In this document: positions 6,624 through 14,647 of the stretch, in pieces
How the letters are laid out: each line of letters starts with the position of its first letter
How positions within the stretch are numbered: the stretch's first letter is position 1
NCBI GenBank assembly: GCA_002404895.1
Contig: DHKO01000004.1
Location: 1 to 33,351, forward strand
DNA from: Treponema sp. UBA4692
Lineage (GTDB): Bacteria > Spirochaetota > Spirochaetia > Treponematales > Treponemataceae
Reading direction: 5' to 3'
DNA length: 33,351 bases
Made by a program: the position numbers and the translations under genes
The notes under the pieces: generated by a model
Databases searched by the model: none
Seen by the model: the letters and a program-made list of their open reading frames with translations, nothing else
Told to the model about the DNA's origin: nothing

Positions 6624-8264
6624 TTACTTTCTCTTCAGATATTTGATTGAGTCGAGCGCGACCGCCGCAATGATAATCAATCCTTTGAAAACAAACTGAA
6701 GATTTGTGTCGATGTGAAGGAATGTGAGGCAGTAGGTGAGGCTTGTGAAAATTACAACGCCGATTGCCGCTCCGCCTATTTTTCCGATTCCTCCGTTGAA
6801 CGAGATTCCGCCTACAACGCAGGCCGCAATCGCGTCCATCTCGTAGCCCTGACCAGTTCCTGCGCTTGCGTTCGCCCTGAACGCTTCAAGAAAAGCTCCG
6901 CAGCCGTAGAAAATTCCTGCCATAATAAACACGCCCATTGTAACCCAGAAAACTGAGATTCCTGAAACTGCCGCCGCCTCTGCGTTTCCGCCGACTGCAT
7001 ACATGTTTTTTCCGAAAGTTGTCTTGTTCCAGATGAACCATGCCGCAATAATCGCGATAATCGCAGGAATAATCAGTTTTGGAAACGTTACAAGCTCGCC
7101 GTTGATGGTTCCGAGCGTCCATCTTCCTCCAATCAGGTCTTTCACGTTCGCGTCAATCGAGCCGACTGGAGTTCCTGTTGTTCCGAAGAACAAAAGTCCG
7201 TAAATAATCAGCTGCGAGGCAAGAGTTGAAATAAACGGATGGATTTTGAGTTTCGCCGTGAAAACGCCTGCAAACGAGCAGAACGCCGTACAAAGCAAAA
7301 CTGAAAGCACGAGCGCGAGAATCAGCCTTATCCCCATTGGAAGAGCAGTGAAATTCCACGGCCCCATGTTGAAAAACTTCACGATGTTCGTTCCCGGGTG
7401 AAGAATAAGTCCTGTAACAACCGAGCCCATCGCAACCATTCGTCCAACGCTCAAGTCCGTTCCTGCAAGAAGAATCAGTCCTGCAACTCCAAGCGCATAG
7501 AACATTCTTGTTGACGACTGCTCGAGAATTGTGAAAATGTTAGGCAAAGTCAGAAGATTTCCTGCTCCAATCGCCGGCGCAACCGCAATGCAGACGATAA
7601 AGAAAACCGCAATCGCGATGTAAAGTCCGTTGTCGAGGAAAAACTTTGAAAACTTAAAATTGTTCACATAATTTATGAACGAAAGCTGAACATCTTCCGC
7701 AAAATTCGATTTTTCGTTTCGCAAGCCTCTGTTGATTGTTACATGGTCTGTAAAAGCCTGCTTTTTCGCATCCTTGCAGCGGTCAATTATTGTCTGGCTT
7801 CGGTTTTTCGCGTCAAAAAGTTCAGATTTCAGCTCATATTTCGCTGTCGCCTTGTCTGCCGGAGATTTCGCCTCTGCGATTCTCGCAGTTCCTTCCGCCT
7901 TGATTTTCTTGATTTCCGCCACGTAAGCCGCTTTTTCATCAGCGATTTTTTTGTTTTCTTCTATATTAACCGCGCTGATGTAATCTTTCGCAGCCTTGTT
8001 CGAGTAGGCGAGGGCTTCTTTTGTTACGGCTTTGTCCTCTTCGTGATTTTTTCTTGCGACTTTTTCCGCCTCTTCAAGCTGAGCCTTGTACTGAGCAAGA
8101 ATTTTAGGCTTTTCAGCGTATTCAATCATCGGATTTTTTTTCGCCTTGTGAACCGCCTGCTTGATTTCTGTGATTTTGTTCACTCCGCTCGAGCGCAGCT
8201 CGTGAAGCTTGTTTTGGAATTCCTTTATTTTCGGATTGTCGTGAAGTGCCATAATTTCAGCCAT
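6624..8264 (-). CDS. mglC: Galactose/methyl-galactoside ABC transporter permease with long N-terminal extension
   Basis: The membrane permease of the Mgl sugar importer. The chosen start is ATG 8264-8262, because AAAGGAG lies five bases upstream; a longer in-frame extension to 8312 has no such site. The product is 546 residues, about 200 more than a usual MglC. Residues 1 to about 205 are almost all charged helix rich in Ala, Lys and Glu, with no membrane segment, and look like a coiled coil. From about 212 onward come the hydrophobic helices, with LLTLPNIFTILEQSS, VAGLILLAGTDLSVGRMVAMGSVV, FISTLASQLIIYG and a late AIAACVVGGISFNGGIGKIGGA segment, the features of the RbsC/MglC (BPD_transp_2) family. 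It is the last gene of mglBAC. Confidence 0.92.
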   Translation of the reverse strand: MAEIMALHDNPKIKEFQNKLHELRSSGVNKITEIKQAVHKAKKNPMIEYAEKPKILAQYKAQLEEAEKVARKNHEEDKAVTKEALAYSNKAAKDYISAVNIEENKKIADEKAAYVAEIKKIKAEGTARIAEAKSPADKATAKYELKSELFDAKNRSQTIIDRCKDAKKQAFTDHVTINRGLRNEKSNFAEDVQLSFINYVNNFKFSKFFLDNGLYIAIAVFFIVCIAVAPAIGAGNLLTLPNIFTILEQSSTRMFYALGVAGLILLAGTDLSVGRMVAMGSVVTGLILHPGTNIVKFFNMGPWNFTALPMGIRLILALVLSVLLCTAFCSFAGVFTAKLKIHPFISTLASQLIIYGLLFFGTTGTPVGSIDANVKDLIGGRWTLGTINGELVTFPKLIIPAIIAIIAAWFIWNKTTFGKNMYAVGGNAEAAAVSGISVFWVTMGVFIMAGIFYGCGAFLEAFRANASAGTGQGYEMDAIAACVVGGISFNGGIGKIGGAAIGVVIFTSLTYCLTFLHIDTNLQFVFKGLIIIAAVALDSIKYLKRK

Positions 8265-8280
8265 ATTTTTCTCCTTTAAA

Positions 8281-8445
8281 AGTGATTTTCGGGCGTTCCC
8301 CTCTCTTCGCACAAGGCTTCGTTCGGGTCGCTATGTCGTGCGAGTTTTTTTAGAAAACTCGCAGGTTACTCTATCGCTTCATTGTTTAGCTCGCGCGCTT
8401 CGCTTGCTCGCTTAACAACGCTTCGCGCCTGCTCCAGCGCTAACG
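8281..8445. repeat. GC-rich palindrome-bearing insert between mglA and mglC
   Basis: This stretch separates two genes that are normally almost adjacent. It includes a perfect 10-base-pair hairpin (TGCGAGTTTT at 8339-8348 with AAAACTCGCA at 8354-8363), an imperfect palindrome at about 8382-8418 with repeated GCTCGC and CTTCGC motifs, and alternating CG-rich text unlike its neighbours. No gene is visible. It looks like a dispersed non-coding repeat or a processed-mRNA element. Confidence 0.55.
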
Positions 8446-9939
8446 CTACAGATATTTGTCAGAGAGCCTCAAAAGAGCTTCCTGGTCGGTGTCCTTTGTG
8501 TCCACGATTCCTGCCAGTTTGTGGTTGGACATAACCGCGATTCTGTTTGTTATTCCAAGAATCTCCGGCATTTCGCTTGAAACAACGATAATCGTCTTGC
8601 CTTCCGTCGCCATCTGAATTATCAGCTGGTAGATTTCATATTTCGCGCCGACATCGATTCCGCGCGTCGGCTCGTCAAGAAGAAGCACGTCAGGCTCGCG
8701 TTCAAGCCATTTCCCGATTATGACTTTCTGCTGGTTTCCGCCTGAAAGCGACGAGATAAGCTCGTCAGCCGAAACGCATTTCGTGTGGATTTTCTTGATT
8801 TCGCGGTTTGCAGCATCGCGCATTTTTCTTGAGGAAAGCAGCCCGAATTTTTTGTACTGCTCAAGATTTGTAATGCACGTGTTGAATTCGATTGTGTCTT
8901 TCGCGAACATTCCGTTCAGCTTGCGCTCTTCTGTAACCATCGCAAAATTGTAGTTCATTGCGTCTTTTGGAGACTTGAATCTTAATTTTTTACCGTCAAG
9001 AATGATTTCGCCTTTTGAAATCGTCCTTACGCCGAAAATCGATTCCAAAAGCTCGCTCCGTCCGGCTCCAACAAGACCGTAAAGCCCGAAAATCTCGCCT
9101 TTTTTGACAGTGAACGAAATATCTTCAAGGTGAGGCGCGTATTTTGTCGAAAGATTCCTGATTTCAAGATAATCTTTTCCCGGATTGTTTGTAACGTCAG
9201 GAAAACGCTTGTCGAGCGAGCGTCCGACCATCGCGGAAATCAGCTCTTCCATTTTTGAGTCTTTTACATTTTTCTGATAGACCATGTTTCCGTCGCGCAG
9301 AACGGAAATTTCATCGCAAATCTGGAAAATTTCATCCATTTTGTGGGAAATGTAGACAAAAGAAACTCCTTTCGCCTTTAAATCCCGGATAATTGCAAAA
9401 AGTTTATTTATTTCCGGCTCGGTCAAAGATGAAGTCGGCTCGTCAAGCACGATTATTTTCGCATTGTACGAGACCGCCTTTGCGATTTCCACCATTTGAC
9501 GCTGAGACACGGACATTGTTCTCATTATAGTGTTCGGGTTGACATTCATTTTAAGCGAGCTGAAAAGCCTGCTCGATTCCTTGAACATTCGTTTTTCGTC
9601 AACCATTCCAAATTTTTTCGGATAGCGTCCAAGAAACAGGTTGTCCATTACTGTTCTGTCGAGACACTGGTTCAATTCCTGATGAACCATTGAAACGCCG
9701 TTTTCAAGTGCTTCTTTCGGGCTTGAAAAATCAATCGGCTTTCCGTCAAGAAAAATCTGCCCTTCGTCTTTCGCGTAGATTCCGAAAAGGCATTTCATCA
9801 TCGTTGATTTTCCGGCTCCGTTTTCGCCCATAAGTCCTAAAACTGAGCCTTTTTTTAAAGTGATGTTTATTCCGTTAAGGACTTTGTTTTTTCCAAATGA
9901 TTTTGAAAGATTTTTTAATTCAAGCAGATACTCGCTCAT
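8446..9939 (-). CDS. mglA: Galactose/methyl-galactoside ABC transporter ATP-binding protein
   Basis: This cytoplasmic ATPase powers the sugar importer. The 497 residues hold two ABC cassettes, the usual length for MglA/RbsA. Cassette 1 has Walker A GENGAGKST near residue 39, signature-like SVSQRQMVEIAKA, and Walker B IIVLDEPTSSL. Cassette 2 has a degenerate Walker A GLVGAGRSE, signature LSGGNQQKVIIGKWL and Walker B VLLLDEPTRGID; a weakened second P-loop is normal in this family. GGAG lies about seven bases before the ATG. It follows mglB after a 135-base gap with two hairpins and precedes mglC across a 181-base repeat-like gap. Confidence 0.96.
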   Translation of the reverse strand: MSEYLLELKNLSKSFGKNKVLNGINITLKKGSVLGLMGENGAGKSTMMKCLFGIYAKDEGQIFLDGKPIDFSSPKEALENGVSMVHQELNQCLDRTVMDNLFLGRYPKKFGMVDEKRMFKESSRLFSSLKMNVNPNTIMRTMSVSQRQMVEIAKAVSYNAKIIVLDEPTSSLTEPEINKLFAIIRDLKAKGVSFVYISHKMDEIFQICDEISVLRDGNMVYQKNVKDSKMEELISAMVGRSLDKRFPDVTNNPGKDYLEIRNLSTKYAPHLEDISFTVKKGEIFGLYGLVGAGRSELLESIFGVRTISKGEIILDGKKLRFKSPKDAMNYNFAMVTEERKLNGMFAKDTIEFNTCITNLEQYKKFGLLSSRKMRDAANREIKKIHTKCVSADELISSLSGGNQQKVIIGKWLEREPDVLLLDEPTRGIDVGAKYEIYQLIIQMATEGKTIIVVSSEMPEILGITNRIAVMSNHKLAGIVDTKDTDQEALLRLSDKYL

Positions 9940-9969
9940 TCAGACTCCAATACATATTTTTGGGGAAAA

Positions 9970-10038
9970 TTCCGCAGCAACGCGGAAAATATGGAAAAGA
10001 GAGAATATTCCGCTTGACTTTACGCAAGCAGAATATTC
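9970..10038 (-). promoter_or_regulatory. Two mRNA hairpins between mglB and mglA
   Basis: The large hairpin pairs GAATATTCCGCTTG (10003-10016) with CAAGCAGAATATTC (10025-10038) over eight bases, 13 of 14 positions plus one G-U. A smaller one pairs TTCCGC (9970-9975) with GCGGAA (9982-9987). Neither has a strong T run on the minus strand. Such hairpins often protect the binding-protein message from decay, so that more MglB than MglA/MglC is made; that role is inferred. Confidence 0.6.
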
Positions 10039-10074
10039 CTGTTAGATGAAAATCACATGTTTGCTGGATTTCTT

Positions 10075-11283
10075 CTAGTATTTAAGCTTGTCTGTGTAGT
10101 CTCTTCCTGAATTTGTCTTGACCATATTGATTGCATATGCGTCAAAGCTGTTCAGGTTTGTGAACTTGTCAAGGCAAGAAGCCTCATTCTGTCCGTCGCC
10201 CTGAACTACAGTAAGATTGAGGTTCAAGAGCGGTGCGTAGTAGTTGAGCGCAGGAAGATAAGATGATGAAAGGAAGTTGTCAGCCGCATTGTAGATTGTC
10301 AGAAGAACTTTCTTTGAATCCGCGTTTGTCTGCTTGATTCCCTTGTCTCTGTTTCCGGCTGTGAACTGCTGCCAGTTGTCTGAGTTTACTCCAACGTTCA
10401 AAGCAAGGAGAGCTTTTGTTTCTGGAAGATAGATGAGGTCAGCGGAAATTTTGTTTCCATATTTGTCGTTCTCAGAAATTCCTTTTTTGTAGACATCCTC
10501 GCCCTCAAGTCCGTCAAGAAGATTTCGGATAACCTGCAAAGTCGCTGTAGCCTGAGCGTCTACGTTCTGTGAAACTGTTCCAGTGAGCTTTCCTGCTCCG
10601 ATTGCCTCGATTGCGTCTGCGTTAGCGTCATATCCGAAGATTGGAACTCCTGCCGGATAGTTTGAAGCCTGAAGACAGCCCATCGCCATTCCGTCGTTGT
10701 TTGATACAACCATGTCAAGCTGGTCGCCGTATTTTGTAGCCCAGCCGCCCATTGCGTCTGTCGCCGCGTTCGCGTTCCAAGTAGAGCCGTCTGTTCCTGT
10801 CATAGCTTTTCCTTCAAGCTCTACAACTTTTAAAGTTTTTCCGCCTACAACAACATTTCCTTCTTTTGAATCTGTCGGGTCTGTTGTTCCGTTCCAAGTG
10901 TTAAGCGCTTTTCTGATTCCTTCAGTTCTCGCCTTTGAGTCGTTATGTCCTACATCGCCTACGCAGAGAACATAGCCGATTACGCCGTCTCCGTTGCGGT
11001 CGATTTTTGACGCATCCTGATTTGCAAGCCAGTCAACGATAAGTTTTCCCTGAACAGCTCCGCCGCCTGCCGCGTCAAAGCCTACGTAATAAGTCTTGTT
11101 GTTCCAGCTCATTGTGTCCATTTCAATCTGGCCTGTCGTAGGGTCGGATGGCTGTCTGTTAAAGAAAATGAGCGGTTTATCTTTGTTTAGAGTAACAGAA
11201 GTTGCTGCAGTTTTTTCTTTGCATCCCATAAGTCCAGCGGCTGCCATTGCCAATGCCGAGATTGTGAATAACGCTTTTTTCAT
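10075..11283 (-). CDS. mglB: Galactose/glucose-binding lipoprotein
   Basis: The substrate-binding component of the Mgl importer. The N-terminus is a lipoprotein signal (MKKALFTISALAMAAAGLMGC) with lipobox LMGC, so Cys21 should be lipidated and the protein held at the membrane facing the periplasm. The mature part is a type I periplasmic-binding fold with sugar-contact style motifs: PLIFFNRQPSD, YVGFDAAGGG, NNDGMAMGCLQA and GYDANADAIEAIGAGKLTGTVSQNVD. The length of 402 residues is somewhat above E. coli MglB. GGAGGCG precedes the ATG. It is first in the operon, downstream of a promoter divergent from that of ilvB. Confidence 0.95.
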   Translation of the reverse strand: MKKALFTISALAMAAAGLMGCKEKTAATSVTLNKDKPLIFFNRQPSDPTTGQIEMDTMSWNNKTYYVGFDAAGGGAVQGKLIVDWLANQDASKIDRNGDGVIGYVLCVGDVGHNDSKARTEGIRKALNTWNGTTDPTDSKEGNVVVGGKTLKVVELEGKAMTGTDGSTWNANAATDAMGGWATKYGDQLDMVVSNNDGMAMGCLQASNYPAGVPIFGYDANADAIEAIGAGKLTGTVSQNVDAQATATLQVIRNLLDGLEGEDVYKKGISENDKYGNKISADLIYLPETKALLALNVGVNSDNWQQFTAGNRDKGIKQTNADSKKVLLTIYNAADNFLSSSYLPALNYYAPLLNLNLTVVQGDGQNEASCLDKFTNLNSFDAYAINMVKTNSGRDYTDKLKY

Positions 11284-11319
11284 AAAAACGCCTCCATTTG
11301 TAATATTATGTTTTATTAA

Positions 11320-11348
11320 AGTTTACGATTGAAAAATCTTGCCGTCAA
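11320..11348 (-). promoter_or_regulatory. Promoter for mglBAC
   Basis: On the minus strand TTGACG (11348-11343), a 17-base spacer and TAAACT (11325-11320) make a sigma-70-like promoter 37 bases before mglB. No clear operator palindrome was seen. Confidence 0.5.
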
Positions 11349-11364
11349 ATAATTTTCATTCAGA

Positions 11365-11393
11365 TTGAAGATAAGTGAGAAATTCATTAAAAT
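11365..11393 (+). promoter_or_regulatory. Promoter for ilvB
   Basis: TTGAAG (11365-11370), a 17-base spacer and TAAAAT (11388-11393) lie 38 bases before the ilvB ATG. It is back-to-back with the mglB promoter. Confidence 0.55.
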
Positions 11394-11430
11394 TGAAAGA
11401 AAAAATAAGTAACGGTAGGAAACTTGCGCA

Positions 11431-13158
11431 ATGAAAATAAACGGCTCTCAGATTGTGATTGAATGTCTTGTTGAACAGGGCGTTGACACTGTTTTTGGCT
11501 ATCCGGGCGGAAACATCTTGAATATTTATGATGCTCTTTATAAGAATCAGGATAGAATCCGGCATATCTTGACTGCCCACGAGCAGGCTGCGGCTCATGC
11601 CGCTGATGGATACGCGCGCACAACTGGAAAAGTTGGTGTCTGCATGGCGACTTCAGGTCCGGGAGCGACAAATCTTGTAACAGGAATCGCGACTGCATAT
11701 ATGGATTCTGTTCCTGTCGTCGCAATCACTTGCAATGTAGGAACTCCGCTTCTTGGAAAAGACACTTTTCAGGAGATTGACATCACCGGCGTTACATTGC
11801 CTATCACAAAGCACAATTTTATTGTAAAAGATGTTAAGAATTTGGCTAAAACTTTCCGCGAGGCGTTCATAATCGCAAAGTCCGGAAGACCAGGGCCTGT
11901 CTTGATTGATATTCCTAAAGATGTTACTGCGAATGAGTGTGAATTTGAGCCGCTTTCAAAAAGCGACATCGGACGCGGACTTTCAGAATTGATAGAAGAA
12001 AATCCTAATTTCAAGCGTGTGGTTTCTGTGAATGTTCCGTCTGATGAAGAAATCGCAAGAGCTGCTGAAATCATCAATAAATCCGAGCGTCCTGTGATTT
12101 ATGCGGGCGGCGGAATCAAGATTTCCGGGGCTGAAAAAGAGCTTCTTGAATTCGCGGAAAAGGCTCAGATTCCTGTGAGCGAAAGCCTTATGGCGCGCGA
12201 TGTTTTTCCTGCTTCAAATCCGCTTTGCACTTGGATGGTCGGAATGCACGGAACGCGCGCGAGCAACATGGCGGTTACAGAAAGCGACTTGGTTTTGGCT
12301 CTCGGCTCGCGTTTTTCAGACCGCGTAATCGGAGATCCTAAAAAATTTGCATCGAATGCAACTGTCTTCCATATTGACATCGATCCTGCTGAAATCAACA
12401 AGAATATTCCTGCCGGGGCAAGCCTCGTTGGAGACATAAAATCGATTTTGCAGCGTCTTCTTCCATTGATTCAGAAAAAAGACCATTCTGCTTGGCTCGA
12501 AAAAATCGGAGAATGGAAAAAAGATGTTCCTGCGGCATATTTTGAAGAAAAAGAAAACTATGTGAATCCGAAATTTATGCTTGAGACCGTTCATAAATAT
12601 GCCGGAGACGACGCGTTTATCACAACGGAGGTCGGCCAGCATCAAATGTGGACAGCGCAGTTCTATCCTTTTGGAAAGTCAAGAAGATTTGTTACGTCAG
12701 GCGGACTTGGAACAATGGGCTTCGGAACTGGGGCTGCAATCGGAAGCCAGATTGGAAATCCGAAAAGCCGCGTTGTGGCAGTTGCTGGCGACGGCTCTTT
12801 TAGAATGAACTGCAACGAGCTTTGCACTATCAGACGATACAATCTTCCGATTGTTATTGTGCTTGTGAACAACGGCACTCTTGGAAACGTGCGCGTCTGG
12901 CAGAAACTTTTCTATGAGAAGCGGTACAGCCACACGACGCTTGATTTCGGCCCGGACTGGAAAAAACTTGCGGACGCTTACGGAATCGGATATTACAAGG
13001 CAAAAAATAATTCTGAATTCGACAAGGAATTCAAGAAGGCTTTTGACTCGAACGAGCCTTGCATTGTCGATGTTCAGATTGACATTGACGAGATGATTCT
13101 TCCGATGGCGATTCCTGGAAAGCCAATCGATGAGCAGATGATGGCCTACGAAAATTAG
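11431..13158 (+). CDS. ilvB: Acetolactate synthase, large (catalytic) subunit
   Basis: This thiamine diphosphate enzyme condenses pyruvate with pyruvate or 2-ketobutyrate, the first common step of branched-chain amino acid synthesis. The 575 residues match the family. Three domains are visible. The N-terminal pyrimidine-binding domain has VFGYPGGNILNIYDAL and HEQAAAHAADGYAR, where the glutamate activates ThDP. The middle domain contains PVIYAGGGI and ALGSRFSDRVIG. The C-terminal domain has the metal/ThDP motif starting AGDGSFRMN and ending NNGTLGNVRVWQ. GGAAAC lies upstream of the ATG. No ilvN regulatory-subunit gene follows; instead there is an inverted repeat and a strong terminator. Confidence 0.96.
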   Translation: MKINGSQIVIECLVEQGVDTVFGYPGGNILNIYDALYKNQDRIRHILTAHEQAAAHAADGYARTTGKVGVCMATSGPGATNLVTGIATAYMDSVPVVAITCNVGTPLLGKDTFQEIDITGVTLPITKHNFIVKDVKNLAKTFREAFIIAKSGRPGPVLIDIPKDVTANECEFEPLSKSDIGRGLSELIEENPNFKRVVSVNVPSDEEIARAAEIINKSERPVIYAGGGIKISGAEKELLEFAEKAQIPVSESLMARDVFPASNPLCTWMVGMHGTRASNMAVTESDLVLALGSRFSDRVIGDPKKFASNATVFHIDIDPAEINKNIPAGASLVGDIKSILQRLLPLIQKKDHSAWLEKIGEWKKDVPAAYFEEKENYVNPKFMLETVHKYAGDDAFITTEVGQHQMWTAQFYPFGKSRRFVTSGGLGTMGFGTGAAIGSQIGNPKSRVVAVAGDGSFRMNCNELCTIRRYNLPIVIVLVNNGTLGNVRVWQKLFYEKRYSHTTLDFGPDWKKLADAYGIGYYKAKNNSEFDKEFKKAFDSNEPCIVDVQIDIDEMILPMAIPGKPIDEQMMAYEN

Positions 13159-13179
13159 CCTAGATGGAAATCTTGAAAT

Positions 13180-13231
13180 GTCCGTGGACGCAAATTTCGT
13201 TGAAGTGGGAAAAAACATTGCGTTCACGGAC
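13180..13231. repeat. Inverted repeat in the 3' region of ilvB
   Basis: GTCCGTGGACGCAA (13180-13193) and TTGCGTTCACGGAC (13218-13231) are complementary at 13 of 14 positions with a 24-base loop. It lies between the ilvB stop and its terminator and could be an mRNA 3' stabilising hairpin or a remnant element. Confidence 0.55.
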
Positions 13232-13250
13232 AGCAAGCATAAAAAACCAG

Positions 13251-13296
13251 AAAAGCCCTCCGAGTTTTATCTTTTGAAATTCGGAGGGCTTTTTTC
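13251..13296. terminator. Bidirectional rho-independent terminator between ilvB and fba
   Basis: AAAAGCCCTCCGA (13251-13263) pairs with TCGGAGGGCTTTT (13281-13293), and the run of T continues on the plus strand, with a matching run of T on the minus strand. It serves both convergent genes. Confidence 0.88.
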
Positions 13297-13333
13297 ATAG
13301 ATTTTGAATTGTGCTTTACCAGTTTTTTTCGTG

Positions 13334-14332
13334 CTAGTCTAAAGCGTGTCCAGCCGAGCCTAGAACATCGATGTTTTTATGCATATACATCTTTTTAAGC
13401 TCATCGCGCGCAGGTCCAAGATATTTTCTCGGGTCGAATTCCTCCGGGTGCTCGGAAAGGACTTTTCTTACAATAGCTGTCATTGCAAGGCGGCCGTCAG
13501 AATCAATATTGATTTTGCAGACAGCCGATTTCGCCGCTTTTCTAAGCTGTTCTTCTGGAATTCCTACTGAGTCAGGAATCTTTCCGCCGTACTGCTCGAT
13601 TATTTTTACGTATTCGATTGGAACAGAAGATGAGCCGTGGAGAACAATCGGGAATCCTGGGAGCTTCTTCTCGATTTCTGCGAGGACATCAAAAGCGAGC
13701 GGCGGAGGAATCAAAATTCCGTCTGCGTTTCTTGTGCACTGCTCAGGCGTGAATTTGCATCTTCCGTGTGAAGTTCCAATTGAGATTGCAAGCGAGTCGC
13801 AGCCTGTCTTTGATGTGAAGTCGATTACTTCCTCTGGCTTTGTGTAGTGGCTTTCTGCCGCGCTTACCTCATCCTCGACTCCTGCCAAAACGCCAAGCTC
13901 GGCTTCTACGGTAACGTCAAACTGATGCGCATATTCAACGACTTTTTTTGTGAGGGCGACATTTTCATCATACGGAAGAGAAGAGCCGTCAATCATTACA
14001 GACGAGAAACCGTTGTCAATGCAGTCTTTTGCGACTTCAAAGCTCGGCCCGTGGTCAAGATGAAGAACAATCGGAATGTCGCAGCCCAGCTCATGCGCAT
14101 ACTCGACTGCTCCGCGCGCCATGTTCCGCAGAATGAATTTGTCCGCGTACTGTCTTGCGCCTTTTGAAACCTGCAAAATTACAGGCGATTTTGTTTCGAC
14201 ACAAGCCTGAATAATAGCCTGCATCTGCTCCATGTTGTTGAAATTGTAGGCTGGAATCGCATATCCGCCCTTGACCGCCTTTGCAAACATATCGCGTGTG
14301 TTCACAAGACCTAAATCTTTGTAGCTTACCAT
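13334..14332 (-). CDS. fba: Fructose-bisphosphate aldolase, class II
   Basis: A zinc-dependent aldolase that splits fructose 1,6-bisphosphate into two triose phosphates in glycolysis. The 332 residues match the class II family. Visible motifs are YAIPAYNFNNMEQ near the N-terminus, HLDHG (catalytic Asp and zinc His), SVMIDGSSLPYDEN, VEAELGVLAGVEDE, LAISIGTSHG with a zinc His, and VLHGSSSVP with a further zinc His. GGAG precedes the ATG by about nine bases. It has its own promoter at 14378-14406 and converges on ilvB. Its position upstream of two divergent flaA genes matches, from memory, the T. pallidum TP0662-TP0664 neighbourhood. Confidence 0.96.
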   Translation of the reverse strand: MVSYKDLGLVNTRDMFAKAVKGGYAIPAYNFNNMEQMQAIIQACVETKSPVILQVSKGARQYADKFILRNMARGAVEYAHELGCDIPIVLHLDHGPSFEVAKDCIDNGFSSVMIDGSSLPYDENVALTKKVVEYAHQFDVTVEAELGVLAGVEDEVSAAESHYTKPEEVIDFTSKTGCDSLAISIGTSHGRCKFTPEQCTRNADGILIPPPLAFDVLAEIEKKLPGFPIVLHGSSSVPIEYVKIIEQYGGKIPDSVGIPEEQLRKAAKSAVCKINIDSDGRLAMTAIVRKVLSEHPEEFDPRKYLGPARDELKKMYMHKNIDVLGSAGHALD

Positions 14333-14377
14333 CGGAAAATCTCCTTTTTATTGTTTTGCTGTTTCAATTATGAATAA

Positions 14378-14406
14378 ATCATAAGTCTAAAAATGCTTTA
14401 TTTCAA
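14378..14406 (-). promoter_or_regulatory. Promoter for fba
   Basis: On the minus strand TTGAAA (14406-14401), 17 bases, then TATGAT (14383-14378): one mismatch from consensus in the -10 and two in the -35. It lies 46 bases before the aldolase ATG. Confidence 0.65.
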
Positions 14407-14504
14407 GGAAAATCAAGTTTGTTTTTTTAAAGCAAGACAAAAAAATATTATGGAAGAAAAGTTGCCGGCAAGATGAATTATTGGTAAATCTTTTTGAAAA
14501 TTAT

Positions 14505-14533
14505 TTGACAAAGATATGTGCTGGAAATATAAT
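14505..14533 (+). promoter_or_regulatory. Perfect-consensus sigma-70 promoter for the flaA pair
   Basis: TTGACA (14505-14510), exactly 17 bases, and TATAAT (14528-14533) equal the sigma-70 consensus. Flagellar genes are often read by sigma-28, so a housekeeping promoter of this strength suggests constitutive high output of the sheath proteins. The leader is about 108 bases. Confidence 0.82.
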
Positions 14534-14647
14534 TATATTCGATTGTTTAACTTTTAAAAAAGTTGGATAAAAAAGAACTTTTCTAGTGGCTTTCGCAATA
14601 TCTGACGATAATTATGGAAACCGCTATAAAAAATGAAGGAGTTTTGA

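Larger units (their letters stand above)
14333..14647. other. Divergent control region between fba and the flaA pair
   Basis: These 315 bases hold no gene. They contain the fba promoter at the left, the consensus flaA promoter at 14505-14533, and a leader of about 108 bases before the first flaA ATG. No long palindrome was seen. Confidence 0.7.

Noticed and set aside
8265..8312. Longer start for mglC
   Set aside because: The extra residues have no ribosome site and lie in the repeat-like gap; AAAGGAG precedes the 8264 start.
13178..13300. 40-codon frame after ilvB
   Set aside because: It runs through the terminator stem and has no clear ribosome site, so the reading is likely chance.
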